Position numbers and translations under genes: made by a program. A DNA stretch of 64,000 nucleotides. Source: Dyadobacter flavalbus. GTDB taxonomy: Bacteria; Bacteroidota; Bacteroidia; Cytophagales; Spirosomataceae. The stretch lies in contig NZ_VBSN01000030.1 of NCBI RefSeq assembly GCF_006149045.1, positions 1 through 64,000 on the forward strand, in the 5' to 3' direction. Positions 1 through 11,500 of this stretch are shown one piece after another. The stretch's first letter is position 1. Every line of letters starts with the position of its first letter. The notes below the pieces were generated by a model. The model worked only from the letters and a program-made list of their open reading frames with translations. It had not been told where the DNA came from and ran no database searches.

Positions 1-2
1 AT

Positions 3-3000
3 GCCCTGGGCGTAGGCATCCCTTCCAGCGGCAAGCTCACCATAGAGACCACTGTGATCAACCCCTACAACGGTACGGGCTCCGAGCAGGGCGGTATCTG
101 GGCAGGCCTAAACGACAAGACCTTTGTCAAGCTGGCCATCACCGGCAACAAGGTCGAGATGCGCAAGGAAGTTAATGATGTGTCATCCACAGCATCAGCA
201 TCCAGCAACCCTGACCAGCGGGTTACAGCGACCATTTCAGGACTTAATACCAAAACCGTAAGGCTGCGGCTGGTGCTGGACCTTGTGACGAATAAAATGG
301 AAGGCTTCTACTCCACAGACGGAGTAAACTATATCAATGCTGGCGCTGGCTATGCCACACCTGCTGTCGACATTGCGAGCATGTCACTGGCGGGAAAACC
401 GTTGTATGCAGGCCTTTATGCCACGCACCGCAATGCAACCACATCGGTCAGCTTTACCTTTGACAACTTCTCGATCACAAAAGATGACTCGGCTGCCAAA
501 TTATTGACCTTCAAGCCATCTGGTCTTGACTTTACAGCCGTGCAAGGACAGGCTGTTACCGGCAAGTCCACCATACTGGCTGCGAGTGAAGGCACACCCG
601 CCATTACCTTGAGCAGCACGGAAGGCAGCTGGCTGAATTTACCTTCAGTTTCTTCCGCAGGAACGATCAGCTTCGGGCCTTCCAACTTCTCGACGACCAT
701 GGCGCCGGGCATCTATGAAGCCGTTGTAACTGCTACGGCAAACGGTTATCAGCCTGCCACATTGCTGATCAACCTCACCATAACTACTCCCAGTGTAACG
801 CAGCAGCAAATCCAGGTCAACTTCCAGAATGCCGGAACGGTACCGCCTGCTGGCTGGGTCAGAGATTACGGCCAACCTTTGGGACCAAGAACCGGAGCCA
901 ATCAGGGCACAGGCCTTGAATACGGATGGCGCAGACGCTCAAATGGTACGCTGCTGGATTTGTCGGGAGACGGAGCCTCAAACCTGGGCAACGGCCGCAG
1001 ACGCAGTACGCCGGATGATGTATTGCTGGCCAGTCTGATGCATATGCAGGCTGATGACATCAGCGGTGATTTCAACGGCACCAAGATAGAGGGCTACTGG
1101 GAAATTAAAGTTCCAAATGGCTCCTATGAAGTAACCGTTACATCAGGGGATGGTGAAATTGGTGTATACCCTGAAAGCCACACGATCAACGTCGAAGGCG
1201 TCAATGCAATCAAAAGCTTTGTGCCCAGCGGGGCCGCCGGCAGCAGTACGCGCTTCAAAACTGGTAAGGTGCAGGTAAAAGTAAGTGACGGTTATCTGAC
1301 GATCAATGCCGATGGCGGTACCAATGCAAAAATAAACACGGCTGTCATCACGCCGGTAAATGTTTCACCTTACCTGATATGGTCGGCCAGCGAATATAGT
1401 TTGGCAGTGGAAAAAGCGACGACCACAACAGGCAGGACTTTTTCACTGGACTTAAGTCATTCAACGATTCAGGATAACCTTCCTATCTCGATAACAGCTG
1501 AATATGGACCCGGCGCAGCCAACTGGCTGAGCTTTGATGCCAGCCACAACGGTGACGAGCCCAATGTGACTTTTGATTATAAAGCGGCTTTGTCTCTGGC
1601 AGTAGGCACTTACACTGCGACTGTTACGGCATCTGCACAAGGTTATACGAGTGCCAGCACCCTGGTACAGGTTACTGTACTTGCATCCGGTGCCAACCAG
1701 CCTTACGTAATTTCATCCACGCCAATCAACGGCGCTACCAATGTCAGTGTAAATATCGCCAGCATTGCGGCCAACAATATTTATGTTCCAATTGTAGATG
1801 GTTTCAAAGGCGGTGTGGACAACAGCACGATTTCGTTGAATACTGTCAAGCTGTACAAAGTTGTTGGCACTGCCACAGCTGAAATTCTTGGAACTACCCA
1901 GGGCACAGGCGGCGGGGACGCCATCAGCTTCTCGCCCCGGTATGCCCTGGAAGCTAATACCAAATACAAATTTGTGGTTACTGATCAGGTGAAATCTTAT
2001 AGTGGTGCAGCCTTCAAGCCTTACGAGGCTACTTTCACTACCGGCAGCACCACGACCAGCACGCCTAACCCGGTTGCCGCCGAGTTTGCACCCAAGCAGG
2101 TCATCCCCGGCACAATCGGCAAGAAATACACCTGTCTGACCTTTGGCCCGGACGGCAAGTTCTATGCCCTCCGGCTGGACGGAGTTATTGAACGCTTCAC
2201 GGTCGATCACCAGACCGGCATGCTTTCCAATCAGCAGGAGATTAATTCACTGACGGCCAAATATGGTTTGCGTTCCTCGGTGGGTCTGACCTTTGACCCC
2301 TCTTCAACAGCTACCAACCTGATCGCCTGGGTATCGCACTGCAGCGCAGGGCTGACCAATGCGCCCGAGTTTGACGGCAACATCTCCAAGCTGACCGGTT
2401 CTAACCTTCAGAACGAGCAGCTGGTACTGACCAAGCTGCCGCGTTCGAAGGCCGACCACCTGGTCAACAGCATCGCTTTCGGGCCGGACGGCGCCCTGTA
2501 CTTCAACCAGGGAAGCCTCAGCTCAATGGGTAATTTTGACCGTAGCTGGCAGCGTGATGAAAGTTTGCTGGCAGCGACTGTGCTCAGACTTGATCTTAAA
2601 AAACTTACCGGTATTACCTTGCCGCTGGATGTGAGAACGACTTCCAACCAGGCTTTGATCAATGCCGCACCGTCCAACAGCTACCGCATGTCAGACGGTA
2701 CCTATAACCCGTATGCAAGCAACTCGCCTTTGACCATCTATGCCTCTGGCGTACGAAACGCCGTAGACCTGGTATGGCACAGCAACGGGCAGCTGTATGT
2801 ACCTACAAATGGTTCGGCTGCCGGTGGTAACTCGCCAGCTTCAGTAATTGGTACCAGAAGGCCCGACGGCAGCTTCTATAACGGCCCTTTTGTTGATACA
2901 ACGAATTCCATCAAGGTGCAGAACGACTGGCTTTTCCGGGTGAACCCCTTGAAGCCGGTGGGCTACTACGGCCATCCCAACCCGCTTCGCGGCGAGTACG

Positions 3001-6000
3001 TGGCCAACCGCGGCTACCTGGACAACCCCAAGTACCCCGCAACGCAGGGACCCGATGCCAATTACCGCGGCGCGGCCTACAACTTCGAGCTCAACAAATC
3101 CCCTAACGGCGCCATCGAATACAAGAGCAATGCCTTCAACGGCGCTCTGAAAGGAAGATTGCTGGTGTGCCGTTTCAGTGGCGGCAGCGACATCATTGTC
3201 CTTGAACCCGGCTCGAAGGTCAAAGACCCTTCGGTTACTTCTGCCAGCAGCAACGACAAGATTTACGACATCATCGGTGCGCAGACCGGCTCGGGCACAG
3301 AGGGCATCACAGGGCTTTCGGGCTTTACCAACCCGCTGGACATCACCGAAGACGTCGAGACAGGCAACCTGTATGTGATCGAATACAACTGGAACAACAC
3401 CAAAGGGAAAACTTCTCAGATCGTAATGTTGAAAGCAATAGCTACTTCGGTTCAGGCCGGCATTGCTGAGGTAAGTCCTTCGGAAATCGTCGACAACGAT
3501 GTCGTAAGCGGTGCGGCCGGCAAGCCGCATGCCATTACACTGGCAAACATCGGCAACAGCAACCTGACCGTAACAGGCATTTCCCTGAGCGGCACAGATA
3601 AAAGCCAGTTCCAGGTATCTTTGGCACCGACGGCGACAGTAGCTGCTCCGGTAACGATTGCCCGCGGAAGTGCTGTTACCTTCAACGTTACTTTCAATCC
3701 TACTACTGCCGGAATCAAAACAGCCAGCCTGCTGGTGAGCAGCACCGGTAATCCTGTGCAGACTGTTGTACTCAGAGGACTTGGCACTGCCGGATTGTCA
3801 GGCACAAATGAGCCTTCTTTGCAGATGGTTATGGATTTGCATAACATTAAAGTGAACGTAGGTGATGATAACAAAAGCACCAATGTTATCCATAGCAATA
3901 CCACTACGGCCAAGGCGCCTTTACTGGGAGAAGAAATACCTGTGCAGGCTTTCCTGCGGGCATCGGACGGACCTGTGACGATTGAACCTTTATCCGTATT
4001 CGGGCCACAGGGTCCTTCGGGTACCGTGACAGGCTTTGGCTGGTACAGTTCCGGGGATGCCAATGCAAAAACAGAGCTTTTTACAGTTGCCAATAGTAAT
4101 TACCAGACTGTGGACGTACAGATCAACGGAGCATCTTCCTTTGATCCGGGTATCAACTCTTTCGGCTTTTACTCGCGCTGGCCATACTTTGCCAACCGTC
4201 ATCTGTACAGCGAAGATGCACTTAATACTTTTACAGGCGCACTGCCGCACCATGTAAGAGTGTACCCGCTGAAAGATGCAGCCGGACAGACTGTGGAACA
4301 TGCCTACGTAATCGCATTTGAAGAAACTACCTCAGGACTGGATTATCAGGATATTGTTGTGATTGCCCGCAACATCAAGCCTTATGAAGCATCGGTAAAA
4401 GAGCTGACCTTGTCGGCATCTGCGATGAACTTTATTCATTCACTGGGAACAGCAGCACCCGCAGCACAGACGGTTACATTGTCTGCCAATCTGGGTACAC
4501 CGCCTGTCAGCATCAGCAAAACAGCAAACAGCAACTGGCTGATACTGCCTGCTTCTCCTGCCATTGGTAATCTGTCATTCGGTATCAATCCGACTGGCCT
4601 TGCCATCGGAACATACAATGCAACGGTTACTTTCTCGTCAGATGGCTATACAAGTGCCAGCCTGCCGGTTACACTGACAGTTACAAACGCGAATAATGCA
4701 CCGGTTCTGACGCCTATCGGCAATAAAACTGCGGCGGTCGGCCAGACATTAACCTTTACCGCAACAGCAACGGATGATCCCGGCCAGACAGAAACCTATT
4801 CATTGATAAAAGCGCCGGCCGGTGCAACAATCGATCCGGTAACGGGTGTATTTACATGGACACCAAGTACTACAGGCACCTTCATCTTTACGGTGAAAGT
4901 AACGGACAACGGATCGCCTGCCATGTCTGATGTAGAGGATATTACCGTAACAGTAGGCAGTACGCCACTGGCCATCCGCATCAATGCGGGCGGAGCAGCC
5001 TTTACTGCTTCCGGCAACCGTCAGTTTGCAGCCGACAGCTACTTTGGCGGAATCAACAGAACCGGAACACTTGCCAATACGGTGGACATCCTGAATACGA
5101 CTGACGATGTACTTTACCGTTCAGAGCGTTCTTCGGAATCTTTCAATTACAGCATCCCTGTTACCAACGGAACCATGAACGTGGTGCTGCACTTTGCAGA
5201 AACCTGGTTCGGCGCTCCGGGTGGCGGCACAGGCGGATCGGGCAAACGCAGGTTTAACGTAGACATTGAAGGAAGTCGCAAACTAACCAACTATGATATT
5301 TACGCCGTAGCAGGCGGCGCTCTCCGTCCCGTGCAGGAAACTTTTGCTGTAACGGTTACCGACGGCATCCTGAACATCAACTTTACGAGTGGATCGGTTA
5401 ACATTCCAAAATTATCAGCCATTGAGGTGATGCAGCAGACCACATCAACTAATACAGCGCCGGTTTTAGCTGCCATCGGCAATAAAACGGTAACGGTGGG
5501 ACAGGCACTGAGCTTTACTGCGATAGCAACCGACGCTGATGCAGGCCAGAGCAAAACGTTCTCGCTTGTCAATGCACCAGGCGGAGCCGCCATCAATGCA
5601 ACAACAGGCGTGTTCAGCTGGACACCGGCAAGTGCGGGAACCTATACTTTTGCGGTGAAAGTGACCGATAACGGATCGCCGGCATTATCGGATGACGAAA
5701 CCATTACAGTAACGGTAAATGGCACTGCATCTACATCAGTAACCTTGTCGCCGCTTGCAGATTCTTATGTTCGCAACGGCAGCTATGCAGGTACCAATTA
5801 CGGAAGTGCTACAAGTCTGGTCGTAAAATCCGGAAGTGGAGACGGTATTACCCGTTCGGCTTACCTGAAGTTCTCGCTGAGCAGCCTGAGCCAGGTAAGT
5901 TCGGCCAAGCTGCGTATCTACGGTAACAATACTGAAAATACGACAACGGTGAATCTGTCTGCATACGGTGTTGACAACGATAGCTGGACAGAAGGCGGAA

Positions 6001-6551
6001 TCAACCTGAACAATGCCCCGGCAAGTTCATCAACGGTTCTGGGTCTGGTGGGCGTTACCAACACAAAGAAGTACTACGAAATTGATGTAACGGCTTACGT
6101 TCAGGCGCAGCTTGCAGCAGACAAAGTAGTGAGCATTGCGTTGAAAAACCCGAGCAACCAGAACCGGAATCTTACTTTTAACAGCAGGGAAAATACATCC
6201 AACAAGCCGCAGTTACTGATTACAGGTACCACGACTTCCGGAGCAAGAACCAGTGCGGAGGAATTCTTTGGTCAGGAATCAAAGGTTGAGTTTGTAAATT
6301 CAACCATTTATCCGAACCCGATCCGGAAGCGTTTCACCGTCGAGATTTCCCGTCAGCATGCAGAAGATGTTTCTCTTGAACTCATCAGTCAGAACGGCAG
6401 ATCGTTTGATATCAAAACGCCAAAACAACTTCCGGCGGGATCAAAGACTGAAATAGACGTTACTGATCTTTCTTTGAGTGCCGGGATTTATTTATTAAAA
6501 ATACAATCGGCTGCGGCAACGGAAACTTTGAAAGTGCTGGTTACTGATTAG
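3..6551 (+). CDS. Giant modular secreted protein with T9SS type A sorting domain (5' truncated)
   Basis: The 5' end lies outside the window: the frame is open back to base 3, so the GTG at 54 is not the true start. About 2182 residues are visible. Domains by nucleotide position: a LamG/concanavalin-like end (to ~480); BACON-like Ig repeats (~500-790, ~1370-1680, ~4390-4685); malectin-like sugar-binding domains (~800-1350 and ~4965-5440); a Big_5-like Ig domain (~1695-2045); a sorbosone/glucose-dehydrogenase-like beta-propeller (~2085-3440); an ASH/HYDIN-like domain (~3460-3790); an unassigned beta-rich stretch (~3800-4375); two putative-Ig (He_PIG) repeats sharing an IGNKT..VGQ core (~4690-4955, ~5450-5725); a DNRLRE domain (~5735-6225); and a C-terminal sorting domain starting at IYPNP (~6305). 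It is inferred to be exported by T9SS and attached to the cell surface, probably binding or oxidising carbohydrate. Substrate unknown. Confidence 0.9.
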   Translation, partial: ALGVGIPSSGKLTIETTVINPYNGTGSEQGGIWAGLNDKTFVKLAITGNKVEMRKEVNDVSSTASASSNPDQRVTATISGLNTKTVRLRLVLDLVTNKMEGFYSTDGVNYINAGAGYATPAVDIASMSLAGKPLYAGLYATHRNATTSVSFTFDNFSITKDDSAAKLLTFKPSGLDFTAVQGQAVTGKSTILAASEGTPAITLSSTEGSWLNLPSVSSAGTISFGPSNFSTTMAPGIYEAVVTATANGYQPATLLINLTITTPSVTQQQIQVNFQNAGTVPPAGWVRDYGQPLGPRTGANQGTGLEYGWRRRSNGTLLDLSGDGASNLGNGRRRSTPDDVLLASLMHMQADDISGDFNGTKIEGYWEIKVPNGSYEVTVTSGDGEIGVYPESHTINVEGVNAIKSFVPSGAAGSSTRFKTGKVQVKVSDGYLTINADGGTNAKINTAVITPVNVSPYLIWSASEYSLAVEKATTTTGRTFSLDLSHSTIQDNLPISITAEYGPGAANWLSFDASHNGDEPNVTFDYKAALSLAVGTYTATVTASAQGYTSASTLVQVTVLASGANQPYVISSTPINGATNVSVNIASIAANNIYVPIVDGFKGGVDNSTISLNTVKLYKVVGTATAEILGTTQGTGGGDAISFSPRYALEANTKYKFVVTDQVKSYSGAAFKPYEATFTTGSTTTSTPNPVAAEFAPKQVIPGTIGKKYTCLTFGPDGKFYALRLDGVIERFTVDHQTGMLSNQQEINSLTAKYGLRSSVGLTFDPSSTATNLIAWVSHCSAGLTNAPEFDGNISKLTGSNLQNEQLVLTKLPRSKADHLVNSIAFGPDGALYFNQGSLSSMGNFDRSWQRDESLLAATVLRLDLKKLTGITLPLDVRTTSNQALINAAPSNSYRMSDGTYNPYASNSPLTIYASGVRNAVDLVWHSNGQLYVPTNGSAAGGNSPASVIGTRRPDGSFYNGPFVDTTNSIKVQNDWLFRVNPLKPVGYYGHPNPLRGEYVANRGYLDNPKYPATQGPDANYRGAAYNFELNKSPNGAIEYKSNAFNGALKGRLLVCRFSGGSDIIVLEPGSKVKDPSVTSASSNDKIYDIIGAQTGSGTEGITGLSGFTNPLDITEDVETGNLYVIEYNWNNTKGKTSQIVMLKAIATSVQAGIAEVSPSEIVDNDVVSGAAGKPHAITLANIGNSNLTVTGISLSGTDKSQFQVSLAPTATVAAPVTIARGSAVTFNVTFNPTTAGIKTASLLVSSTGNPVQTVVLRGLGTAGLSGTNEPSLQMVMDLHNIKVNVGDDNKSTNVIHSNTTTAKAPLLGEEIPVQAFLRASDGPVTIEPLSVFGPQGPSGTVTGFGWYSSGDANAKTELFTVANSNYQTVDVQINGASSFDPGINSFGFYSRWPYFANRHLYSEDALNTFTGALPHHVRVYPLKDAAGQTVEHAYVIAFEETTSGLDYQDIVVIARNIKPYEASVKELTLSASAMNFIHSLGTAAPAAQTVTLSANLGTPPVSISKTANSNWLILPASPAIGNLSFGINPTGLAIGTYNATVTFSSDGYTSASLPVTLTVTNANNAPVLTPIGNKTAAVGQTLTFTATATDDPGQTETYSLIKAPAGATIDPVTGVFTWTPSTTGTFIFTVKVTDNGSPAMSDVEDITVTVGSTPLAIRINAGGAAFTASGNRQFAADSYFGGINRTGTLANTVDILNTTDDVLYRSERSSESFNYSIPVTNGTMNVVLHFAETWFGAPGGGTGGSGKRRFNVDIEGSRKLTNYDIYAVAGGALRPVQETFAVTVTDGILNINFTSGSVNIPKLSAIEVMQQTTSTNTAPVLAAIGNKTVTVGQALSFTAIATDADAGQSKTFSLVNAPGGAAINATTGVFSWTPASAGTYTFAVKVTDNGSPALSDDETITVTVNGTASTSVTLSPLADSYVRNGSYAGTNYGSATSLVVKSGSGDGITRSAYLKFSLSSLSQVSSAKLRIYGNNTENTTTVNLSAYGVDNDSWTEGGINLNNAPASSSTVLGLVGVTNTKKYYEIDVTAYVQAQLAADKVVSIALKNPSNQNRNLTFNSRENTSNKPQLLITGTTTSGARTSAEEFFGQESKVEFVNSTIYPNPIRKRFTVEISRQHAEDVSLELISQNGRSFDIKTPKQLPAGSKTEIDVTDLSLSAGIYLLKIQSAAATETLKVLVTD

Positions 6552-6576
6552 CATTGTTGAATTAACTATTTTACAG

Positions 6577-6613
6577 AGACCATCTCAGCTGTTTGGCTGG
6601 ATGGTCTTTTTTT
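6577..6613 (+). terminator. Intrinsic terminator after the giant T9SS gene
   Basis: An 8-bp perfect outer stem (AGACCATC/GATGGTCT) plus an inner CAGC/GCTG pairing is followed by a run of T. It lies 25 bp after the stop codon at 6551. Confidence 0.8.
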
Positions 6614-7018
6614 ATTGGAAACCATATCGGGCTTAAATTTCCGGAGCAGATGAAAATCGAGAATTATAGTGAAAATGAAACACAATTGAAGTAACTTAAT
6701 AAAAAATCAGAAATCAGTACCATTCTGATACAGGTTTTTGAATTTGGTGCCGTAATTAAAACCATAGGAATTGAAAAAATCCTTGGGAAATGAATTAAAA
6801 AGTAGGCGTAACTCAGATACTTTTGCAATGTCGGCAAGCTTTGGAATGATAAAACCGGATAGGAACAGGAATGTACCCGTTCAGCATGGATTCAGTAATA
6901 TTCCATTTATTCCGGCTTATTAATCGTTAACTGTTTTTTATTTTCCGCTGTTTATCAGAACAGGAATACGGAAGTAACCGGTTTGAAACTTTTATAAAAA
7001 TTCCTTTTAACCTTGAAT
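6614..7018. other. Intergenic stretch without a gene
   Basis: AT-rich spacer between two co-directional T9SS cargo genes. The only motif seen is TACTTTTG at 6818-6825, which fits the Bacteroidota -7 box TAnnTTTG. No TTG lies at the proper distance upstream, so I do not call a promoter. Confidence 0.5.
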
Positions 7019-8434
7019 ATGAAAATTAACTCTACTCCATTTAAATTCCTCTGGCTGTTCACTTTACTTACCTTGCCGTTATCCCCGAAAGCACAGGTAA
7101 TTTTCAGAGATGATTTCACCCGGGACTTACTGGGACAAGACTGGCTCACAACCGGTTATGCCCGATGGTCAATTGTCAACGGCCTTGCTTACAATCTTAT
7201 TGACGGCGCCGGAGGCACACTCACGACCAGCAATAAATACAGCGCCGCAAGCTATGTGCTGGAAACCAAAGTTTATCCTTTGAAAAACGGTTACTGGCGG
7301 GAATACGGCATTGTGTTCGGCAAACCGTCGCCTGATGCGGATTACGGATATATACTCAAATATCATCCTTATTACAACCTTAGATTGATCCTTGGCAGGT
7401 CCGACGGGAATGAATTTTACCCGATTGTGCTGGATCAAAAGCATATAACGCTTGATCCGGACAAACAATATTCCATCAAAATAGTAAAAAGCGCCGAGGG
7501 AAAGATTGACGTGTATCTCAACAGCGGAAGCGGATACAGCAAAGATCCGGTGCTGGAAGCAACGGACAAAACGTACCCGGCACTGGGTCATATGGGATTG
7601 CGGGTGGACACACAAACTGCCGCAGAACCTTATTATGTAGACTGGATTGAAGCACGTTCCCTTCCGTCGCTGATTACGGACCCGAAAACAGAAAGCGGAG
7701 ACGCGTACGAAGTGGCGAACATGGGCGTAAATGTTCCCTTGTACGTTGACAGGGATTATAATCTGGTTTCGCTGCCCGACTTTTTGCAGGGAGTTACTTT
7801 TATACAAACCGGTAATGAAACCAAGAGAGACAAGCGGCCCTCATTTCTGAAATTCAATCTGGACCGGGAAGCTATCGTGTATGTGGCTTATGATCCGAGA
7901 GCAAAAGTTTTACCCGAATGGCTGAACGGATGGCAAAAGCTGACGGATAAAGTTTACACGACCGATCCGGGCACATCTTACCTTAATGTTTACACCAAGG
8001 TTTTCCCCGCAGGAACTGTCACATTAGGCGGCAATCTGGCGGCACCTGCTGCCGGCGCACTGACCAATTACCTTGTTGCGGCCATTCCATCCGGATCAGT
8101 AGCGGCACGTGAAAGTATTTTCCCGGAAATCGCAGGCCGATTACAGCCGGCTGCAACCGAAGCATTTTCCGATGAAATTACTGCAACAGGCTTTTACCCG
8201 AACCCTGCCCGCGACAAAGCGGCAATCCGTTACACATTACAGCAAGCCGCAACTGTAAACCTGACGTTGTTTGACAAGCAGGGACGCAGCATTGCCACTT
8301 TTGTAAACGAACGCAAGCAGGCCGGAAAACATGCAGAAGTAATCGACGTTCAGCATTTGGCCGAGGGTATTTACTTGTATCAGCTTCGTACCGGTGATCA
8401 AATCCAGTCGGGTAAAATGCTGATTAAACATTAG
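7019..8434 (+). CDS. Secreted lectin-like protein with T9SS type A sorting domain
   Basis: 471 aa. The ATG at 7019 is preferred over the in-frame TTG at 7013 because it directly precedes a clean signal peptide (basic MKINS start, hydrophobic core, cleavage near SPKAQ). Residues ~25-210 look like a concanavalin/LamG-type jelly-roll (a 'family 16-like' fold; D, G and W positions typical of sugar-binding sandwiches). A middle beta domain contains LNVYTKVFPAGTVTLGGN. The last ~80 residues are a T9SS sorting domain starting at FYPNP and ending in GKMLIKH. Likely secreted and surface-attached; the ligand is unknown. A decayed relative of this gene is present near 62.2 kb. It converges on the protease gene and shares a bidirectional terminator with it. 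Confidence 0.85.
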   Translation: MKINSTPFKFLWLFTLLTLPLSPKAQVIFRDDFTRDLLGQDWLTTGYARWSIVNGLAYNLIDGAGGTLTTSNKYSAASYVLETKVYPLKNGYWREYGIVFGKPSPDADYGYILKYHPYYNLRLILGRSDGNEFYPIVLDQKHITLDPDKQYSIKIVKSAEGKIDVYLNSGSGYSKDPVLEATDKTYPALGHMGLRVDTQTAAEPYYVDWIEARSLPSLITDPKTESGDAYEVANMGVNVPLYVDRDYNLVSLPDFLQGVTFIQTGNETKRDKRPSFLKFNLDREAIVYVAYDPRAKVLPEWLNGWQKLTDKVYTTDPGTSYLNVYTKVFPAGTVTLGGNLAAPAAGALTNYLVAAIPSGSVAARESIFPEIAGRLQPAATEAFSDEITATGFYPNPARDKAAIRYTLQQAATVNLTLFDKQGRSIATFVNERKQAGKHAEVIDVQHLAEGIYLYQLRTGDQIQSGKMLIKH

Positions 8435-8545
8435 GAACAGTTCCAGAAATTCAGTTTACAGTCTAAATCAGGAATTTGTAAGCTGTTTGAACACATAATA
8501 TCTTGCCCAAAATACGAGTAACGGTCAACAGACATCTTTATATAA

Positions 8546-8590
8546 AAACCGGCTTTGCAATCAGTAACATGACTGCAAAGCCGGTTTCTT
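8546..8590. terminator. Bidirectional terminator between convergent genes
   Basis: A 14-bp perfect inverted repeat (8546-8559 and 8574-8587) with a 14-nt loop, flanked by A-runs on one side and T-runs on the other. It sits between the convergent genes ending at 8434 (+) and 8594 (-). Confidence 0.85.
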
Positions 8591-8593
8591 TCA

Positions 8594-11500
8594 TCAAAGT
8601 TTCAGAATGGAAAGGTTATAAGTCCGGCTTTCCGACAATCCTGATTTTCCGGTCATTACAACCTGATAAATACCGGCAGGCAACTGGCTTAAATCGATGC
8701 CGAATCCGTTGTTCTTTTTACCTGCATTCACTTTTGTCAGTACGACTTGCCCGGATGAATTGATGATTTTTATATCTACTGTCTGTACAGCTTTGTCCGG
8801 CACTTCCAGCGTAAGCTGCGACTGGACGGGATTGGGATAAAAATTCAGGTCACGGGCTGTCAGTGCATCAATGGAAATAATCCGGCTTAATGCAGATTTT
8901 CCGTCCGTATCGACTTGCCGGAGCCTGTAATAACTGATACCCGCCGGATAGCTGCTGTCCATAAACCTGTATTTACTTTCCGCCTCCGCATTGCCCCGTC
9001 CTTCTACCCTGCCCAACATCATAAAATCTTTTCCGTTCAGACTTCTTTCAACTTCAAAATACGCATTGCTGCGTTCCGTTGCAGTAGTCCAGCTCAGCAG
9101 GTTTCCTTCGGCAGTATGTCTGCCTTCAAAACGGGAAAGCGTTACGGGAAGCGGCCCGACGGGCGCATCCGACAGGCCGAATCCGGAAAATCCGGTATGA
9201 AAAGTGGATGTAAATGCATTGCCCGAACCATACGCCGTTACAGTAACCAGTTCTGCCTGCGAAGTGGCGGCTGTGTTGCCCGGCGAAATCCCGCCCTGAC
9301 TTTTACCCATTGATTTGATCCTCGAACCGTTGAAAGCCGGCAGTTCGCGGGCACCATAGTAAAGTGTGATTTCAAAGGAACCGTAGAGGTTGTTATGCGC
9401 CGGAACGACGCTGTAGGTCTTGTTGGTAATATGATAATCTCCGAACCAATCCGTCTCATCCGACCCTTCCCGGTCAATCCGGACCGTTGTACACCCATAA
9501 TCATGGTCGCTGAGGTTTTTTATTTTAGCCATCAGATCGCCCGTTGCCGGATCATGGAAATACACCGTCGCATGGGGACCGAGGTATGCTGACGGCGGTT
9601 CGGGCGTTACGGCGGAAGCAATCTCAGGCAGTTTCCTGGTTCCTGTAATTTTAATGTTGTCAATGCCCCAGTAAGCCCAATCCTTGTTTTCATAAGTAAA
9701 CCGGACCTTCATATTGTGGTTAGCGTACGATTCGGGTATGGGAATATGGATCGTGGCAGGATTCTCAGATGTGCCCAGATCTTTTGTGTGGGTCAGAAGA
9801 TTTTGCCAGGTTTCCCCGTCCCATACATCCACCTTTGCCTTGGCTCTGGCTGAATGCTTGTATTCCTGAATGAAAGAAACAAGCAGATCCTTGTACCCGA
9901 CAGCATCAAAGGTAGCGGACTCAAAGGAAGTTTTGACAGGCTGTTCTTCCGGCAGAAAGATTCCGCCTATGTCCTCAAACATGCCATAAATAAACAGATG
10001 CGGAACGCCGGCCGAATCCAGCGGGTTGCCTTCGGCCACATACCATGTAAACGGAATTCTCGGCCCGTCAATAATTTTCCAGCCAAGCGGAATTTCTTCA
10101 TTGTTAAAGTCGGCTGAGGGCAGCTCCTTGGGTGTTTCGTCCGGTGCAAAATCGTCGTCCAGGATTGTTAATGTTAATTCCTGATTGAAATTTTCATACA
10201 GCGCACCTCCGCCTGTTGCCGTAAACCTGAACTTGAATGTTTCATCCTCTTCCGTATTCGGATCATTGTAAACCCTCAACGACACATCATGGGAAAGTTT
10301 GCCCGGCTGAAGAGTAAAGTCCAGCGAACCGGTTGTGAAATCCGCATTGCTCCCGATGGCGGCGTTTCCGGATACCGGAATCAGTTTCACCGTGACCGGC
10401 GCAGTCGGTGCTTCGTTGATTTTCAGTGTTATTTTCTTTTCAACATAATCAAGGCATGGAAACGTATCAGAAGCATTTCCTGCAACTGCATCATTCTCCC
10501 GAACTGTAAGCGATTCGGCTGCAAACTGCACCGTTGGAACGGCGCATGAATAGATGTTTACATCATCAATATACCATGCATTTGTCCAGCCACAACCATT
10601 TGTACCCAATACCCATTGAATCTGGATATTGTCGCCTGCATCCAGTCCGAGAGCTGTAAGATTGATACGGCTTTGTCCCCAGGTATTATTTTGATCTCCT
10701 ATATTATTTCCGATGAACGCCGGCTCGCCGTACAACGGGTGTTCATCCGAGAAGTATGTTTCGTATTCAGGAACATTATACGGGTTGTCGGTAAAAGCGG
10801 ATGCCGGAATCAAAAGCCAGGCTCCACCATTGATACGGTACCTGAGATTGCAGCCGTCATCATACCGCGAAACTTTAAAATAATGATCAAATGCCATATA
10901 GTACGGCCCTTGCTTTTGTGCCGGAATGTCAATGACCGGGCTTGTCAGCGTAATGGTACCATATGCCCCGCATTCATCTGTCAGGGAAGTACCGTAGGCA
11001 ACGTGGCCGGTTCTGTTCAGCGGCGGTTTGCTTTCGTTAATCCAGTTATTCGGAACCCAGTCTGTGCTTTCGGAAGTGTTGGCAGCAATCCAGCCATCCA
11101 TCCCGGATTCAAAATCTTCATAAAACAACGCATTCTCCGCCGAACCGCCGACGCACATGGCGGATACGGGTGAAAACAGCGGAATCGGATAAGGACAATT
11201 GACAGGGCCTCTCAACTCTACCGCCGCAATTACTTTAAGCAATTCCGCAACATCCGAAGGCTGAATGATTTCTCCGGAAAGCCCGGAAGCTGAATTTGCA
11301 GTGGAGAGCTTTTTCAAATTTTGGCCAACCAGATCATTGGCAGCTGCTTCCAGGTCATCTGCCAGTTCTGCAAAGGTGGTTGTCTGGGTCAGGTAATTCG
11401 CCTGTGTCTGCCAGAAGATATGCGCCGCTTTGGTCAGCCCGATTCCTTTGATGGCCTGTCCGTTGTAATATCCGCCGTCCACAAGCAAGGCATAGGCATG

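Noticed and set aside
1713..2210. A 165-residue minus-strand ORF inside the giant gene
   Set aside because: It is a shadow of the plus-strand frame: no start context, no family motif, and the plus-strand reading is continuous with clear domains.
7013..7018. TTG start for the lectin-like T9SS protein
   Set aside because: The ATG at 7019 directly precedes the signal peptide; the TTG adds only two residues.
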